A DNA stretch of 64,000 nt from Cohnella sp. WQ 127256 (GTDB lineage: Bacteria; Bacillota; Bacilli; Paenibacillales; Paenibacillaceae), in the NCBI RefSeq assembly GCF_024519285.1, contig NZ_JAMZCY010000005.1:372001-436000 (forward strand). The letters are read 5' to 3'. Below, one piece after another: positions 34,722 through 43,496 of the stretch (position 1 is its first letter; the number at the start of each line of letters is the position of its first letter). The notes beneath the pieces were generated by a model, which made no database searches, was not told where the DNA came from, and saw nothing but the letters and a program-made list of their open reading frames with translations. Made by a program: the position numbers and the translations under genes.

Positions 34722-35642
34722 ATGAATCAAACAACAGCATATCCAATAAGTCCCTTGGATTCCCCACCCAAGCGACCACCTGCAAAGTGGAAAAAACACA
34801 TATGGGGATATTTGTTCCTGCTGCCCGCAGTGGTGATTTTCTTCACATTCTTATGGATGCCAATCGGGAAAGGAATCATCTTCAGCTTCTACCACATCGA
34901 CTTTGTTAAGGGAGATACTTTTGTAGGCTGGGATAATTACGAGAGAGTGTTCAAAGACCCCGAGGTCATGATTTCGGTAAAAAATACGCTTTATTATATT
35001 TTACTCGGGATATTGATAGGCTTCTGGATTCCAATCGTGTTTGCGATTTCGATATCTGAAATGAGAAGGTTTCAGGGATTCGCTAGAATTGCGGCCTACT
35101 TGCCTTACGTTGTTCCATTCGTCGTTCTATACGGTTTATGGAGATGGCTATATGATCCGGTAGGACCGATTAATGCCGTTCTTACGAGAATTGGATTTGA
35201 TTCTGTTCTGTTCTTAACGGACAAGGCATGGTCCATGATTTCAATTGTCATCATGGAAACATGGCAGAGCTTTGGCTCAGCCCTGCTTATCTATTTAGCT
35301 GCCATACTCAGCATCCCTCGGGATTGGTATGAAGCTGCCGAGATCGATGGAGCCGGTGTATGGAAAAGAATCAGACATATTACGCTACCAGCAATCAAGA
35401 ATCAAATCATATTATTGTTTCTCTTACAGCTCATCGCGACCTCTCAAGGCTTCCAAACCCAGTACGCCTTACTAGATGGCGGACCTAATAACGCAACGCT
35501 GACCTACGCTTTGCTTGTCGTAAGATATGCATTTACGCGACAGGATTACGGGACGGCTTCGGCACTTGGCGTATTAATGTTCCTAGTGCTTGGCTTGCTT
35601 GCGGTTATTCAGTATCGGATGTCCAACAAGAGGGAGGCATAA
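34722..35642 (+). CDS. ABC sugar importer permease (LplB/UgpA type)
   Basis: The 306-residue inner-membrane protein has six predicted helices, the first at residues 25-45 (HIWGYLFLLPAVVIFFTF), and the EAA docking loop EAAEIDGAGVWKRIRHITLP. The ATG has GAGGGAG upstream. It is followed after three bases by the second permease and then by the binding protein, the reverse of the usual order. There is no ATPase gene. The substrate is probably an alpha-gluco-oligosaccharide judged by the co-localised GH31 and GH87 genes. Confidence 0.93.
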   Translation: MNQTTAYPISPLDSPPKRPPAKWKKHIWGYLFLLPAVVIFFTFLWMPIGKGIIFSFYHIDFVKGDTFVGWDNYERVFKDPEVMISVKNTLYYILLGILIGFWIPIVFAISISEMRRFQGFARIAAYLPYVVPFVVLYGLWRWLYDPVGPINAVLTRIGFDSVLFLTDKAWSMISIVIMETWQSFGSALLIYLAAILSIPRDWYEAAEIDGAGVWKRIRHITLPAIKNQIILLFLLQLIATSQGFQTQYALLDGGPNNATLTYALLVVRYAFTRQDYGTASALGVLMFLVLGLLAVIQYRMSNKREA

Positions 35643-35645
35643 GCT

Positions 35646-36518
35646 TTGAAACCAATCGAAAGAGGAATCGTATCGAATTATGATTTGAGGAAGCCCGGGA
35701 ATAAAGTTGTCTATTACATGATGACGTTAATTGTTCTTGTTATGGTCTGTACCATGCTTTACCCGATGCTTATCATTTTCTTTAACGGATTAAAGCTCAA
35801 TACGGAAGTCAACTCGTTTCCCCCGACATTTTTGCCTGCAGAATGGCATTTTGAAAATTATTCAAAGGCATGGGGATATATTAATCTGCCGTTATTCGTC
35901 AGGAATACATTGTTCATTTTCGCAGGTAATATGGCCGTTACGGTTCTCGTCATTGGGTTCGCGGCGTTTAGCTTATCCCGAATGAACGTTCCGTACAAGA
36001 AAGGGATTCAGTATTTTTTCTTATTGACGCTGTTTATCCCACCGACGACATACATTATTCCTAACTTCGTCAACTTGCGCGATCTTGGACTCATGAATAC
36101 GTTCTGGGCGCTATGGCTGCCAGCAGGCGCGAATGCCTTCTTCCTCCTACTCATAAAGTCATTCTTCGACGGAATCAATATAGAGCTGTTTGAGTCGGGG
36201 CGGATTGATGGAGCTTCTGAGCCTAGATTGTTCTTTCAATTGGCATTTCCATTGTCCATTCCCATCTTCGCTACACTTGCGATATTCGTCTTCTCGACAG
36301 CCTGGAATGATTGGTACTGGCCACAACTAATCCTGTCTAGTGACGAGCGTTATCCACTTGCTACGGCGATATACAAATATGTTATCAATGTGCGAAGGTT
36401 GGATCTAAATCTTCGGTTTGCGATCTTATCGATGATCACGTTCCCGCCAGTTATTGTGTTCTTGATTTTCCAGAAATATATCGTTCGTGGTCTTCATTTA
36501 GGTGGGGTCAAAGGATGA
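35646..36518 (+). CDS. ABC sugar importer permease (UgpE/LplC type)
   Basis: The 290-residue partner permease has six helices, an EAA-like loop (ELFESGRIDGASEPRLFFQLAFPLSIP) and the family ending KYIVRGLHLGGVKG. In the EAA loop the usual EAA reads ESG, a common variation in this subfamily. The predicted start is TTG at 35646, with AGGGAGG upstream inside the end of the first permease gene. Confidence 0.92.
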   Translation: MKPIERGIVSNYDLRKPGNKVVYYMMTLIVLVMVCTMLYPMLIIFFNGLKLNTEVNSFPPTFLPAEWHFENYSKAWGYINLPLFVRNTLFIFAGNMAVTVLVIGFAAFSLSRMNVPYKKGIQYFFLLTLFIPPTTYIIPNFVNLRDLGLMNTFWALWLPAGANAFFLLLIKSFFDGINIELFESGRIDGASEPRLFFQLAFPLSIPIFATLAIFVFSTAWNDWYWPQLILSSDERYPLATAIYKYVINVRRLDLNLRFAILSMITFPPVIVFLIFQKYIVRGLHLGGVKG

Positions 36519-36562
36519 TAGCAAAAAAACAGCATGCGTAAATCTGCACATGATCGAAATAG

Positions 36563-36601
36563 GAATACACATTTCCTAGGAGAATACACCTACATTATGA
36601 T
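36563..36601 (+). promoter_or_regulatory. Promoter region of binding-protein gene with tandem GAATACAC sites
   Basis: GAATACACAT (36563-36572) and GAATACACCT (36582-36591) are direct repeats 19 bases apart, and a -10 box TATGAT follows at 36596-36601. The first repeat is also found upstream of the GH87 gene (43421) at nearly the same distance from the same -10 sequence. Direct repeats of this spacing beside a weak -35 fit an AraC-type activator such as the YesN regulator at 33293. Confidence 0.5.
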
Positions 36602-36645
36602 GAGCGTGTAAGCAAAACTATTATACGAAAAGGGGATTATCCACA

Positions 36646-38100
36646 ATGCGTAAGATATCAACGGTTATTGCTTGTCTTCTTGTATTCAGCTTAGTACTAG
36701 CTGCTTGTGGGAGCAAAAACAACAACAATGCATCACCTTCTGCATCGCCAAAGTCAAGTACAGCGGCTGAGTCTTCCACGGCTCCTGAGAGCAGCGAAGC
36801 TCCTCCTGCAGTAGATCTTACTCAAGTTAAAGCAACGATCAGCGTCTACTACCCGACTCCAGACCAAGTGGAGAAACGCGCTTTAGAAGATGATAAAATC
36901 AAGCGCTTTAACGAGGTTTACCCTAACGTTGAAGTGGTGAAGAGCGACTGGCAGTACAACCCGAATGAGATTGGAATCAAGATGGGAGCTAACGAAGCTC
37001 CTACACTCTTCAACACTTACGCTACTGAAGGGAAGTTCCTGGCGGAAAAAGGCTGGGCTGCAGATATTACGGAGCTTTATAACAACTACGACAAAAAAGA
37101 TCAATTGAATCCGATCCTACTCGATCAATTCAACTTAGGCGGTAAAATCTTCGGTATTCCTCAGCAGGGTTATGTTGTTGGAACCGTCGTAAACAAGAAA
37201 ATGTTAGACGACAAAGGCGTAGCTGTTCCCGCATTAGATTGGACATGGGACGACGTTCTGAATACAGCTAAAGCGATAGCGGATCCTGCCAAAGGAATTT
37301 CGGGTATTGCTCCAATGGGTAAAGGAAACGAAGCTGGCTGGAACTGGACGAACTTCCTGTTCGAAGCAGGTGGGGAAATTCAGAAAGTTGAGGGTGGTAA
37401 AGTCATCGCAACCTTCAACTCCGATGCTGGACTTAAGGCCATTGAGTTCTACAGTAAGCTGAAGGAAGCAAGTGTTATTCCTGCGGATTGGGCACTTGGA
37501 TGGGGCGATGCGGTTGGTGCATTCGCACAAGGAAGAACGGCTATGGTTATTGCAGGTCCGGACGGTCCGCTTGATCAAGGCTTGAACCAAGGCGGCTTGA
37601 AACCGGAAGATCTAATTGTGTACCCAATGCCAGCAGCTACTGCAGGCGGCAAACACACAGGCGTTCTTGGTGGAGACTTCCTCGTCATCAACCCGAATGC
37701 AACACCAGAGGAACAACAAATTGCATTCCAATATGCAGTATTCGATTATTTCTCTGACAAAGGTTTAGAATCAACGGAAGCGAACATTCAAGCTCGTAAA
37801 GCAGAAAATAAATATTTCGTACCTCCAGTGATCCAATACTTCAAACAAGATTCCGAATATGGCGCGAAAGTAAAAGCTGTATATGACAAATACGATAATG
37901 TATATCAATACAGCAATGAATTGATGGGTTTACTGGACGGCAAACCGGAAGCACAATTCAATACGCAAGAATACTACGCAGCGATGACTAACGTCATTCA
38001 AGAAGTATTCTCCAAAAAAGGCGTAGATCTTAAAGCACAGCTTGATGCGGCAGCAAAAACGGTACAAGAGAAATTCTTCGACCAAATCAAAGTAGAATAG
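36646..38100 (+). CDS. ABC sugar importer, substrate-binding lipoprotein
   Basis: The 484-residue product has a lipoprotein signal (IACLLVFSLVLAAC, Cys21), a Ser/Ala-rich linker and a family 1 solute-binding domain (ISVYYPTPDQVEKRA, GKIFGIPQQGYVVGTVVNKKML, FAQGRTAMVIAGPDGP). It is the binding subunit for the permeases just upstream but has its own promoter region and is followed by a strong hairpin, which would let it be made in excess. GGGG precedes the ATG. The ligand is unknown; the flanking glycosidases point to alpha-glucans. Confidence 0.93.
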   Translation: MRKISTVIACLLVFSLVLAACGSKNNNNASPSASPKSSTAAESSTAPESSEAPPAVDLTQVKATISVYYPTPDQVEKRALEDDKIKRFNEVYPNVEVVKSDWQYNPNEIGIKMGANEAPTLFNTYATEGKFLAEKGWAADITELYNNYDKKDQLNPILLDQFNLGGKIFGIPQQGYVVGTVVNKKMLDDKGVAVPALDWTWDDVLNTAKAIADPAKGISGIAPMGKGNEAGWNWTNFLFEAGGEIQKVEGGKVIATFNSDAGLKAIEFYSKLKEASVIPADWALGWGDAVGAFAQGRTAMVIAGPDGPLDQGLNQGGLKPEDLIVYPMPAATAGGKHTGVLGGDFLVINPNATPEEQQIAFQYAVFDYFSDKGLESTEANIQARKAENKYFVPPVIQYFKQDSEYGAKVKAVYDKYDNVYQYSNELMGLLDGKPEAQFNTQEYYAAMTNVIQEVFSKKGVDLKAQLDAAAKTVQEKFFDQIKVE

Positions 38101-38107
38101 TTTGAAT

Positions 38108-38151
38108 GAGGGTTGCCTAGGGCAAACGAAAGTTTGCAAGGGGCAACCCTC
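38108..38151 (+). other. Intercistronic hairpin after binding-protein gene
   Basis: A two-part stem (GAGGGTTGCC with GGCAACCCTC, then GCAAAC with GTTTGC around a GAAA tetraloop) lies between the binding-protein gene and the GH31 gene. No T-tract follows, which fits partial termination or 3'-end protection rather than full stop. Confidence 0.7.
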
Positions 38152-38173
38152 TATACTATCCGAGGTGAACGAC

Positions 38174-40591
38174 ATGCTAACAAGCGAAGCTATTATGCCT
38201 GATAAACCGAATGATAAACGGGATTCGACATTATCCTTTTCGATTGGGCGGATTAATAAGACCGACATCGACGAAGGAATGGTTATTTTGCGTGGCGAAC
38301 GCGCTAATGTGGCCATAAGTTTCATGAACGAGCACGTGCTAAGAGTCAAGCTGTTTTTCGGAGATCATCCAGACCTGCGCACGACTCCAGCGATCGTGGA
38401 AGATGCGGCACAGCCGACAAAGCTAGAAGTCGAGGAGAAGGACGGCTATCTCGTTATCTCGACGAAAGCGCTTCACGCTGTAATCGATCCGGTAATCTTT
38501 TCAATGCGCTTATTCAATGCAAGTGGCGAGTTATTATTCGAAGAGCTGGCGACGGAGTGGGATGAGAAGAGAAAAATCGCGATCAAGGCCGCTAAAACTA
38601 GTGAATCGCATTTCTACGGACTGGGAGAGAAAACAGGTTTCCTTGATAAGAATGGCGAGTGTTATGAGATGTGGAATAGCGACATCTACGAGCCTCACGT
38701 GCAGGATACGGATGCCCTTTACCAATCCATTCCTTTCCTCATACACCATGAGTACGGGAAGCCTGCTTATGGATTGCTGCTGGATAATCCCGGCAGGTCA
38801 TCATTCGATATGAGAACGCAGGAGGATAGTTATATCGTCAGTATGAGTAGCGGCGAGCTTGATCTGTATCTTTTTAATGGACCAAGCATTAAGGACGTCG
38901 TCATGCGCCTTACTGAGGTAACTGGAAGAACATACATGCCTCCAAAGTGGGCAATAGGGTATCAGCAGTCCAGATACAGCTATATGAACCAAGAGGAAGT
39001 ATTGGACATTGCCCGTACGTTTCGGAAAAAAGGAATTCCGTGCGATGTTCTCTATCTCGATATTCATTATATGGACGAATATAGGGTGTTTACATGGGAC
39101 GTTAAGCGATTTCCGAAACCGATGGAGATGATGGTTGAGCTGAAGGAGCTGGGCTTCGAGCTCGTACCGATTGTTGACCCGGGTGTGAAGAAGGATGCGA
39201 AATATCAGATCTACCAGGAAGGCGTTAGGAACGGATATTTCTGTCGCAAGCTGGAGGGAGATATTTTTATTGGGAAAGTATGGCCGGGGCTTAGCGCTTT
39301 TCCGGACTTCACAGAAGATTCAGTTGCGAAGTGGTGGGGTGACCATCACCAATTTTATATCCAGCAGGGTATAAACGGGATCTGGAACGATATGAATGAG
39401 CCGTCCGTGTTCAATGATTCGAAAACGATGGACCTGGATGTCGTTCATAGTAACAACGGAAATCCAAAAACTCATGAGGAATGGCATAATCTCTACGGGC
39501 TCCTAATGTCGAAGGCAACCTTCGAAGGCATGAAACGGGGATTGTCCGGAGAACGTCCTTTCGTGCTAACCCGCGCAGGGTATACAGGAATTCAACGTTA
39601 CGCAACGGTATGGACGGGCGATAACCGCAGCTTCTGGGAGCATATGGCGATGAGCATTCCGATGGTTCTTAACTTAGGAATGTCGGGTATCGCCTTCGCG
39701 GGACCTGATGTAGGCGGATTCTCGCATCATGCATCGGGAGAGCTAGTCGCCAGATGGACGCAGATGGGCGCCTTTTTCCCCTTTTTCCGTAATCATAGTG
39801 TTATCGAGTCCCGTCGCCAGGAGCCGTGGATGTTCGGCGAACAGGTTGAAGCGATATGCCGGGAATATATCGAACTCAGATACAGGCTAATGCCCTACTT
39901 ATATTCTCTCTTCTACGAGGCACATAAGACGGGCATGCCGATCTTGCGTTCCTTAATTATGGAATATCCGGACGACCGCAGTGTTTACAACACTTGCGAT
40001 CAGTTCTTATTCGGTTCTAGCCTATTGGTTGCTCCGATCTACCGTCCAGGCGTACAGTCCAGAGCTGTCTATTTGCCTGAAGGCATATGGTACGACTATT
40101 GGACTGGGGAGAAGCTTGAGGGTGGAAAATCCGTGCTAGCCCTCGCGCCGTTGGAAACAATGCCCCTCTATGTCAAAGCGGGAGCTATTATCCCCGAGCA
40201 ATCCTTGCGGCAATCCACTGGGGAACGGTCAGATGGACCTGATCGGGTCCGATTTTATATTGGAAATGGGGGAGAGGAAGAAACCTCATTCGCCCATTAC
40301 GAGGACGATGGGCGCACCTATGCTTTTGAGTCTGGTAAGTATAGACTCCGGCAGTGGAAAGTGCGGGAATCGTCTGACGATGCTTTGCAGATCACTTGTG
40401 AATACGTGCACGACGAGCTAGGTAGCCCTGAAGATATCATCCTGACCCTTGGACCGCTGTCATCCCAGCCTATTGAGCTGAGCTCTACCGGAGGTGTCGA
40501 TGTGGAAGCTTGGATCTATGACGGTGACAAGCGACAACTGGAGGTTACGGTGAAGACAATCCATTCATTCGAAATACGAATCCAGCTATAG
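38174..40591 (+). CDS. GH31 alpha-glucosidase
   Basis: The 805-residue cytoplasmic enzyme has the GH31 layout: N-terminal beta-sandwich, TIM barrel and C-terminal beta domains. The nucleophile is Asp406 in GIWNDMNEPSVF; the acid/base is Asp483 in TVWTGDNRSFWEHM; the substrate-binding HHEYGKPAYGLLLDNPG and WAIGYQQSRYSYM blocks are typical of alpha-glucosidase II-like members. It releases glucose from the non-reducing end of alpha-gluco-oligosaccharides with retention. The ATG at 38174 has GAGGTG upstream; a TTG at 38102 in frame would read through the hairpin. Alpha-1,3 versus alpha-1,4 preference is not readable. Confidence 0.93.
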   Translation: MLTSEAIMPDKPNDKRDSTLSFSIGRINKTDIDEGMVILRGERANVAISFMNEHVLRVKLFFGDHPDLRTTPAIVEDAAQPTKLEVEEKDGYLVISTKALHAVIDPVIFSMRLFNASGELLFEELATEWDEKRKIAIKAAKTSESHFYGLGEKTGFLDKNGECYEMWNSDIYEPHVQDTDALYQSIPFLIHHEYGKPAYGLLLDNPGRSSFDMRTQEDSYIVSMSSGELDLYLFNGPSIKDVVMRLTEVTGRTYMPPKWAIGYQQSRYSYMNQEEVLDIARTFRKKGIPCDVLYLDIHYMDEYRVFTWDVKRFPKPMEMMVELKELGFELVPIVDPGVKKDAKYQIYQEGVRNGYFCRKLEGDIFIGKVWPGLSAFPDFTEDSVAKWWGDHHQFYIQQGINGIWNDMNEPSVFNDSKTMDLDVVHSNNGNPKTHEEWHNLYGLLMSKATFEGMKRGLSGERPFVLTRAGYTGIQRYATVWTGDNRSFWEHMAMSIPMVLNLGMSGIAFAGPDVGGFSHHASGELVARWTQMGAFFPFFRNHSVIESRRQEPWMFGEQVEAICREYIELRYRLMPYLYSLFYEAHKTGMPILRSLIMEYPDDRSVYNTCDQFLFGSSLLVAPIYRPGVQSRAVYLPEGIWYDYWTGEKLEGGKSVLALAPLETMPLYVKAGAIIPEQSLRQSTGERSDGPDRVRFYIGNGGEEETSFAHYEDDGRTYAFESGKYRLRQWKVRESSDDALQITCEYVHDELGSPEDIILTLGPLSSQPIELSSTGGVDVEAWIYDGDKRQLEVTVKTIHSFEIRIQL

Positions 40592-40608
40592 GGGAGAGGG
40601 GTGCGGCA

Positions 40609-43335
40609 ATGCGTTTTTGGCAATCGAAAGCATCATGGGTTGTGATCGGAGTCATCCTCGTCCTGCTGGTGGCTGCGAACTTGATCATGAATTCTCCATT
40701 CAGTGCTAAAGCTAGCTTGAAGGACAAGGATGGGTTATTGATCGTCGAGGGCGGCGAGTACGAGATTGCGTTCCGCTCTGACAATGGAGCAATCGCTTAC
40801 CTTAAGAGCAAGGGAGCCGTCGACAATATTACTTTGGGTAATAGGGAAAATGCGCTCTGGTGGGCGTTCCTTCAAGACGATTCTTCGACGAATGGAAAGA
40901 AAGCCGAAGATTTCACTTATGACTGGAACGCGCGTAAGGGAGTGCTTACCTTTCATTACGGCGGGCAAGTTAAGGTTGATGTGACCGCCCGTTTCGATGA
41001 CAGCAACCGAATTTACCTGAACGCGGAGGTCGACAATCAATCTGATCAGACGATTAAGTCTTTCCGGTTTCCGTATGAGCTGAAGGTGAGTTCCAGCAGC
41101 GTAACGGACGGCTTGCTGCCGATGCTCCCTGGCGCCAAGCTTAGGGATACCTTCTTCAAGGAGAGTAATTCTTTCCAAGATCAGTATCCGGGTGTCATGT
41201 TTGCGTCTTATCTCGGATTGCGAACGACCGGAGGAAACTTGGCTGTATACGATTTGAACGGAGATGTATTAGCGACGACCGATCTCGGCTTTAAGAGCCA
41301 AGTGGATGACGCAGGCAAGACGGGTATCGTGCATAACTACAAAACATGGATTGACCCGAAGAAGAAATGGAACAGTCCGTCTATCGTGCTTGAGGTCGGG
41401 GATTACGAGGTGACGGCCGCAAGTTACCGAGAGCTTAACAAGATTGACAAGTATCGTTCCTTAGAGGACAAATTTGGCAAAGAAAAACAGGCCTATTTCG
41501 AGTTGCCTTTCTACAAGACCGACATCTCCGCGATTAAGGATGGCAGTTGGAGCAATCTGACGAAGAACTTCCTGGATAAGATGAATTATAACGGTGTCAT
41601 TCATTTGGTTGGCTTCCAGAAAGGCGGTCACGACGAGAATTATCCAGATTTCATTCCTCCTGATTCTGCATTTGGTGGAGAGCCTGCTTTTCTTAACTTC
41701 ATGAAGGCGGCAAAGGAAAAAGGTAACCGCGTCGTTCCCTATACGAATATGAGTTGGTGGGGCAATCATTCTCCGACTCTTGCGAAATTACCTTCGGGGA
41801 CAACGATGGAGGACTTGATTGTCGTGAAGGAAAATAACGCGATTATGAAGGAGGATTACGGGAAACACAGTGGTTATGTGGTGAACACAGGTCATCCATA
41901 CTTCCTAGAGCGGACGGCGGAAGAGCATAAGAAGCTGTTGGAGCAAGCTGGCTTTGATGGCATATTCGAAGATCAATGGGGCATTCGTAATTCTCCGTAT
42001 GTATTCAACAAGAGTATTCCGCAAGGGACAGATCCCTCGAACGCATATTTTCAAGGTGTAAGGAATTACTTTGATTCGTTGAATCATAAGATGTACATGG
42101 AGGATGGAACGGACGTTCTGGCGGATGACGCTATCGGCTTTATGGGCTCGACGTATTTGTGGGATCAGCTGGGCTATCGTAAGAATACGTCTTCCTATAC
42201 CGACTATTACCCGCTATCCGGCATGCTATTGCGCGATAAGGTGATGCAATACCATCATGATCTTGCTGCGGAGACGATGACCGATGACCAAGATATGCTT
42301 AGATGGAATCTGGCAATGGGATATCATCTCAGTACCGATTTCTTTAATGGCGTTGCGAATCCTTGGGTGGACACAGTTGGTGTATTCCAGAAGTTTATAC
42401 TGTCACAGTATGCGGACTCCCTTGTTGAGGGTTTTGAGCAAGTGATTCCCAACGTAACGCGGACAGACTTCGGTAAGTATGCAGTTACTGCGAACTGGAA
42501 TAAGGAAGAAGCGTATGAATTAAACGGGGATGTATCGCTCGCTCCAGGTGGTTATGACGTAACGGCCGACGATGGCAACCGCCGAGCGGGCAACTACAGG
42601 CGATTAAACGGATTGGATCTTGACGAAGGTGATCATAACCTCGTCGAAGTGAGAGAAAAGGATACGGTGCGCATTTATCAGCCTATTGGCTCCGACACGA
42701 CGCTTAAGATCCAGAAAGGCGAGAATTGGCCACATACTGTGGCGATCGCATACCAAGCGAATGGAACGAAAATCGCGGATCTTCCAGTTAAGGATGAGGA
42801 ACAGTATGCGATATTCGACTACGTCGCTTTAATTAAGGAGCAGAAGGTCGGTTACGTAGAGCTCGCAACGTCCAAAGAAGCCAGCAAAGCAACGGAGAAG
42901 TTCGAGAAGGTAGAGGTACAGATTAACTTAGCACTGCAACAAAAAGTGTTCTCGACTTCCAATACAGCAGAAGCTTTCCCACCGGAGCTAGCGGTTGATG
43001 GGGACCCTTATACGTATTGGGAAAGCACCGCAAAGAAATTCCCGCAATCGCTAACGTTGGAGCTTCGGGAAGAAAAGGCAATTCGTAAGCTCTTATTGAG
43101 ATTGCCGCCACAAGATGCTTGGGAAGCACGGGATCAGGAAATCGAAGTACTCGTTAGCTCCGATGGAAAGACATTTACTTCAGTACTAGCGTCTAAGCCG
43201 TATACATTCGATCCGAAGAACGCCAACGCGGTAGAGATTCCACTGACTGGCGTGACAACGAAATTCTTGCGGCTGACGTTAACTGGCAATACAGCATGGC
43301 CAGCAGCGCAAATTGCAGAATTTGAAGCCTATTGA
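40609..43335 (+). CDS. Secreted DUF6259-type putative glycosidase with discoidin domain
   Basis: The 908-residue product starts with a membrane-spanning signal segment (WVVIGVILVLLVAANLIM; possible cleavage after FSAKA). The body has a beta-rich N-terminal part and a TIM-barrel-like central region with VVPYTNMSWWGNHSP and GFDGIFEDQWGIRNSP, which I associate with DUF6259, a family without clear biochemical assignment. The last 140 residues (from about NLALQQKVFSTSNTAEAFPP) form an F5/8 type C carbohydrate-binding domain. It lies 17 bases after the GH31 gene. Acidic residues in GIFEDQWG are candidate catalytic groups. It may act outside the cell on the same polymer as the GH87 protein. Confidence 0.72.
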   Translation: MRFWQSKASWVVIGVILVLLVAANLIMNSPFSAKASLKDKDGLLIVEGGEYEIAFRSDNGAIAYLKSKGAVDNITLGNRENALWWAFLQDDSSTNGKKAEDFTYDWNARKGVLTFHYGGQVKVDVTARFDDSNRIYLNAEVDNQSDQTIKSFRFPYELKVSSSSVTDGLLPMLPGAKLRDTFFKESNSFQDQYPGVMFASYLGLRTTGGNLAVYDLNGDVLATTDLGFKSQVDDAGKTGIVHNYKTWIDPKKKWNSPSIVLEVGDYEVTAASYRELNKIDKYRSLEDKFGKEKQAYFELPFYKTDISAIKDGSWSNLTKNFLDKMNYNGVIHLVGFQKGGHDENYPDFIPPDSAFGGEPAFLNFMKAAKEKGNRVVPYTNMSWWGNHSPTLAKLPSGTTMEDLIVVKENNAIMKEDYGKHSGYVVNTGHPYFLERTAEEHKKLLEQAGFDGIFEDQWGIRNSPYVFNKSIPQGTDPSNAYFQGVRNYFDSLNHKMYMEDGTDVLADDAIGFMGSTYLWDQLGYRKNTSSYTDYYPLSGMLLRDKVMQYHHDLAAETMTDDQDMLRWNLAMGYHLSTDFFNGVANPWVDTVGVFQKFILSQYADSLVEGFEQVIPNVTRTDFGKYAVTANWNKEEAYELNGDVSLAPGGYDVTADDGNRRAGNYRRLNGLDLDEGDHNLVEVREKDTVRIYQPIGSDTTLKIQKGENWPHTVAIAYQANGTKIADLPVKDEEQYAIFDYVALIKEQKVGYVELATSKEASKATEKFEKVEVQINLALQQKVFSTSNTAEAFPPELAVDGDPYTYWESTAKKFPQSLTLELREEKAIRKLLLRLPPQDAWEARDQEIEVLVSSDGKTFTSVLASKPYTFDPKNANAVEIPLTGVTTKFLRLTLTGNTAWPAAQIAEFEAY

Positions 43336-43347
43336 CGATTGAGAAGG

Positions 43348-43380
43348 AAGACTGTCGCGAGTTGTCGCGGCAGTCTTTTT
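43348..43380 (+). terminator. Rho-independent terminator
   Basis: AAGACTG and CGCGA pair with TCGCG and CAGTCTT, followed by five T. It ends the importer-GH31-DUF6259 operon. Confidence 0.85.
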
Positions 43381-43420
43381 ACACTTATAGAAGTCGTAAT
43401 ATAACGCCTATTTCTTTTAA

Positions 43421-43458
43421 GAATACACATCGTTTGGAAAGCGTTTCCACTTTATGAT
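43421..43458 (+). promoter_or_regulatory. Promoter of the GH87 gene with activator-like and operator-like sites
   Basis: GAATACACAT (43421-43430) lies 32 bases ahead of a -10 box TATGAT (43453-43458). Between them is the palindrome TGGAAAGCGTTTCCA (43435-43449), matching a CcpA cre site with a few mismatches and sharing half-sites GGAAA/TTTCC with the LacI-type operator at 51375. A sugar-responsive repressor acting in the spacer is likely. Confidence 0.5.
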
Positions 43459-43496
43459 GAAGGAGCATGCGTTAACATTTGATTGGGAGGTTATTT

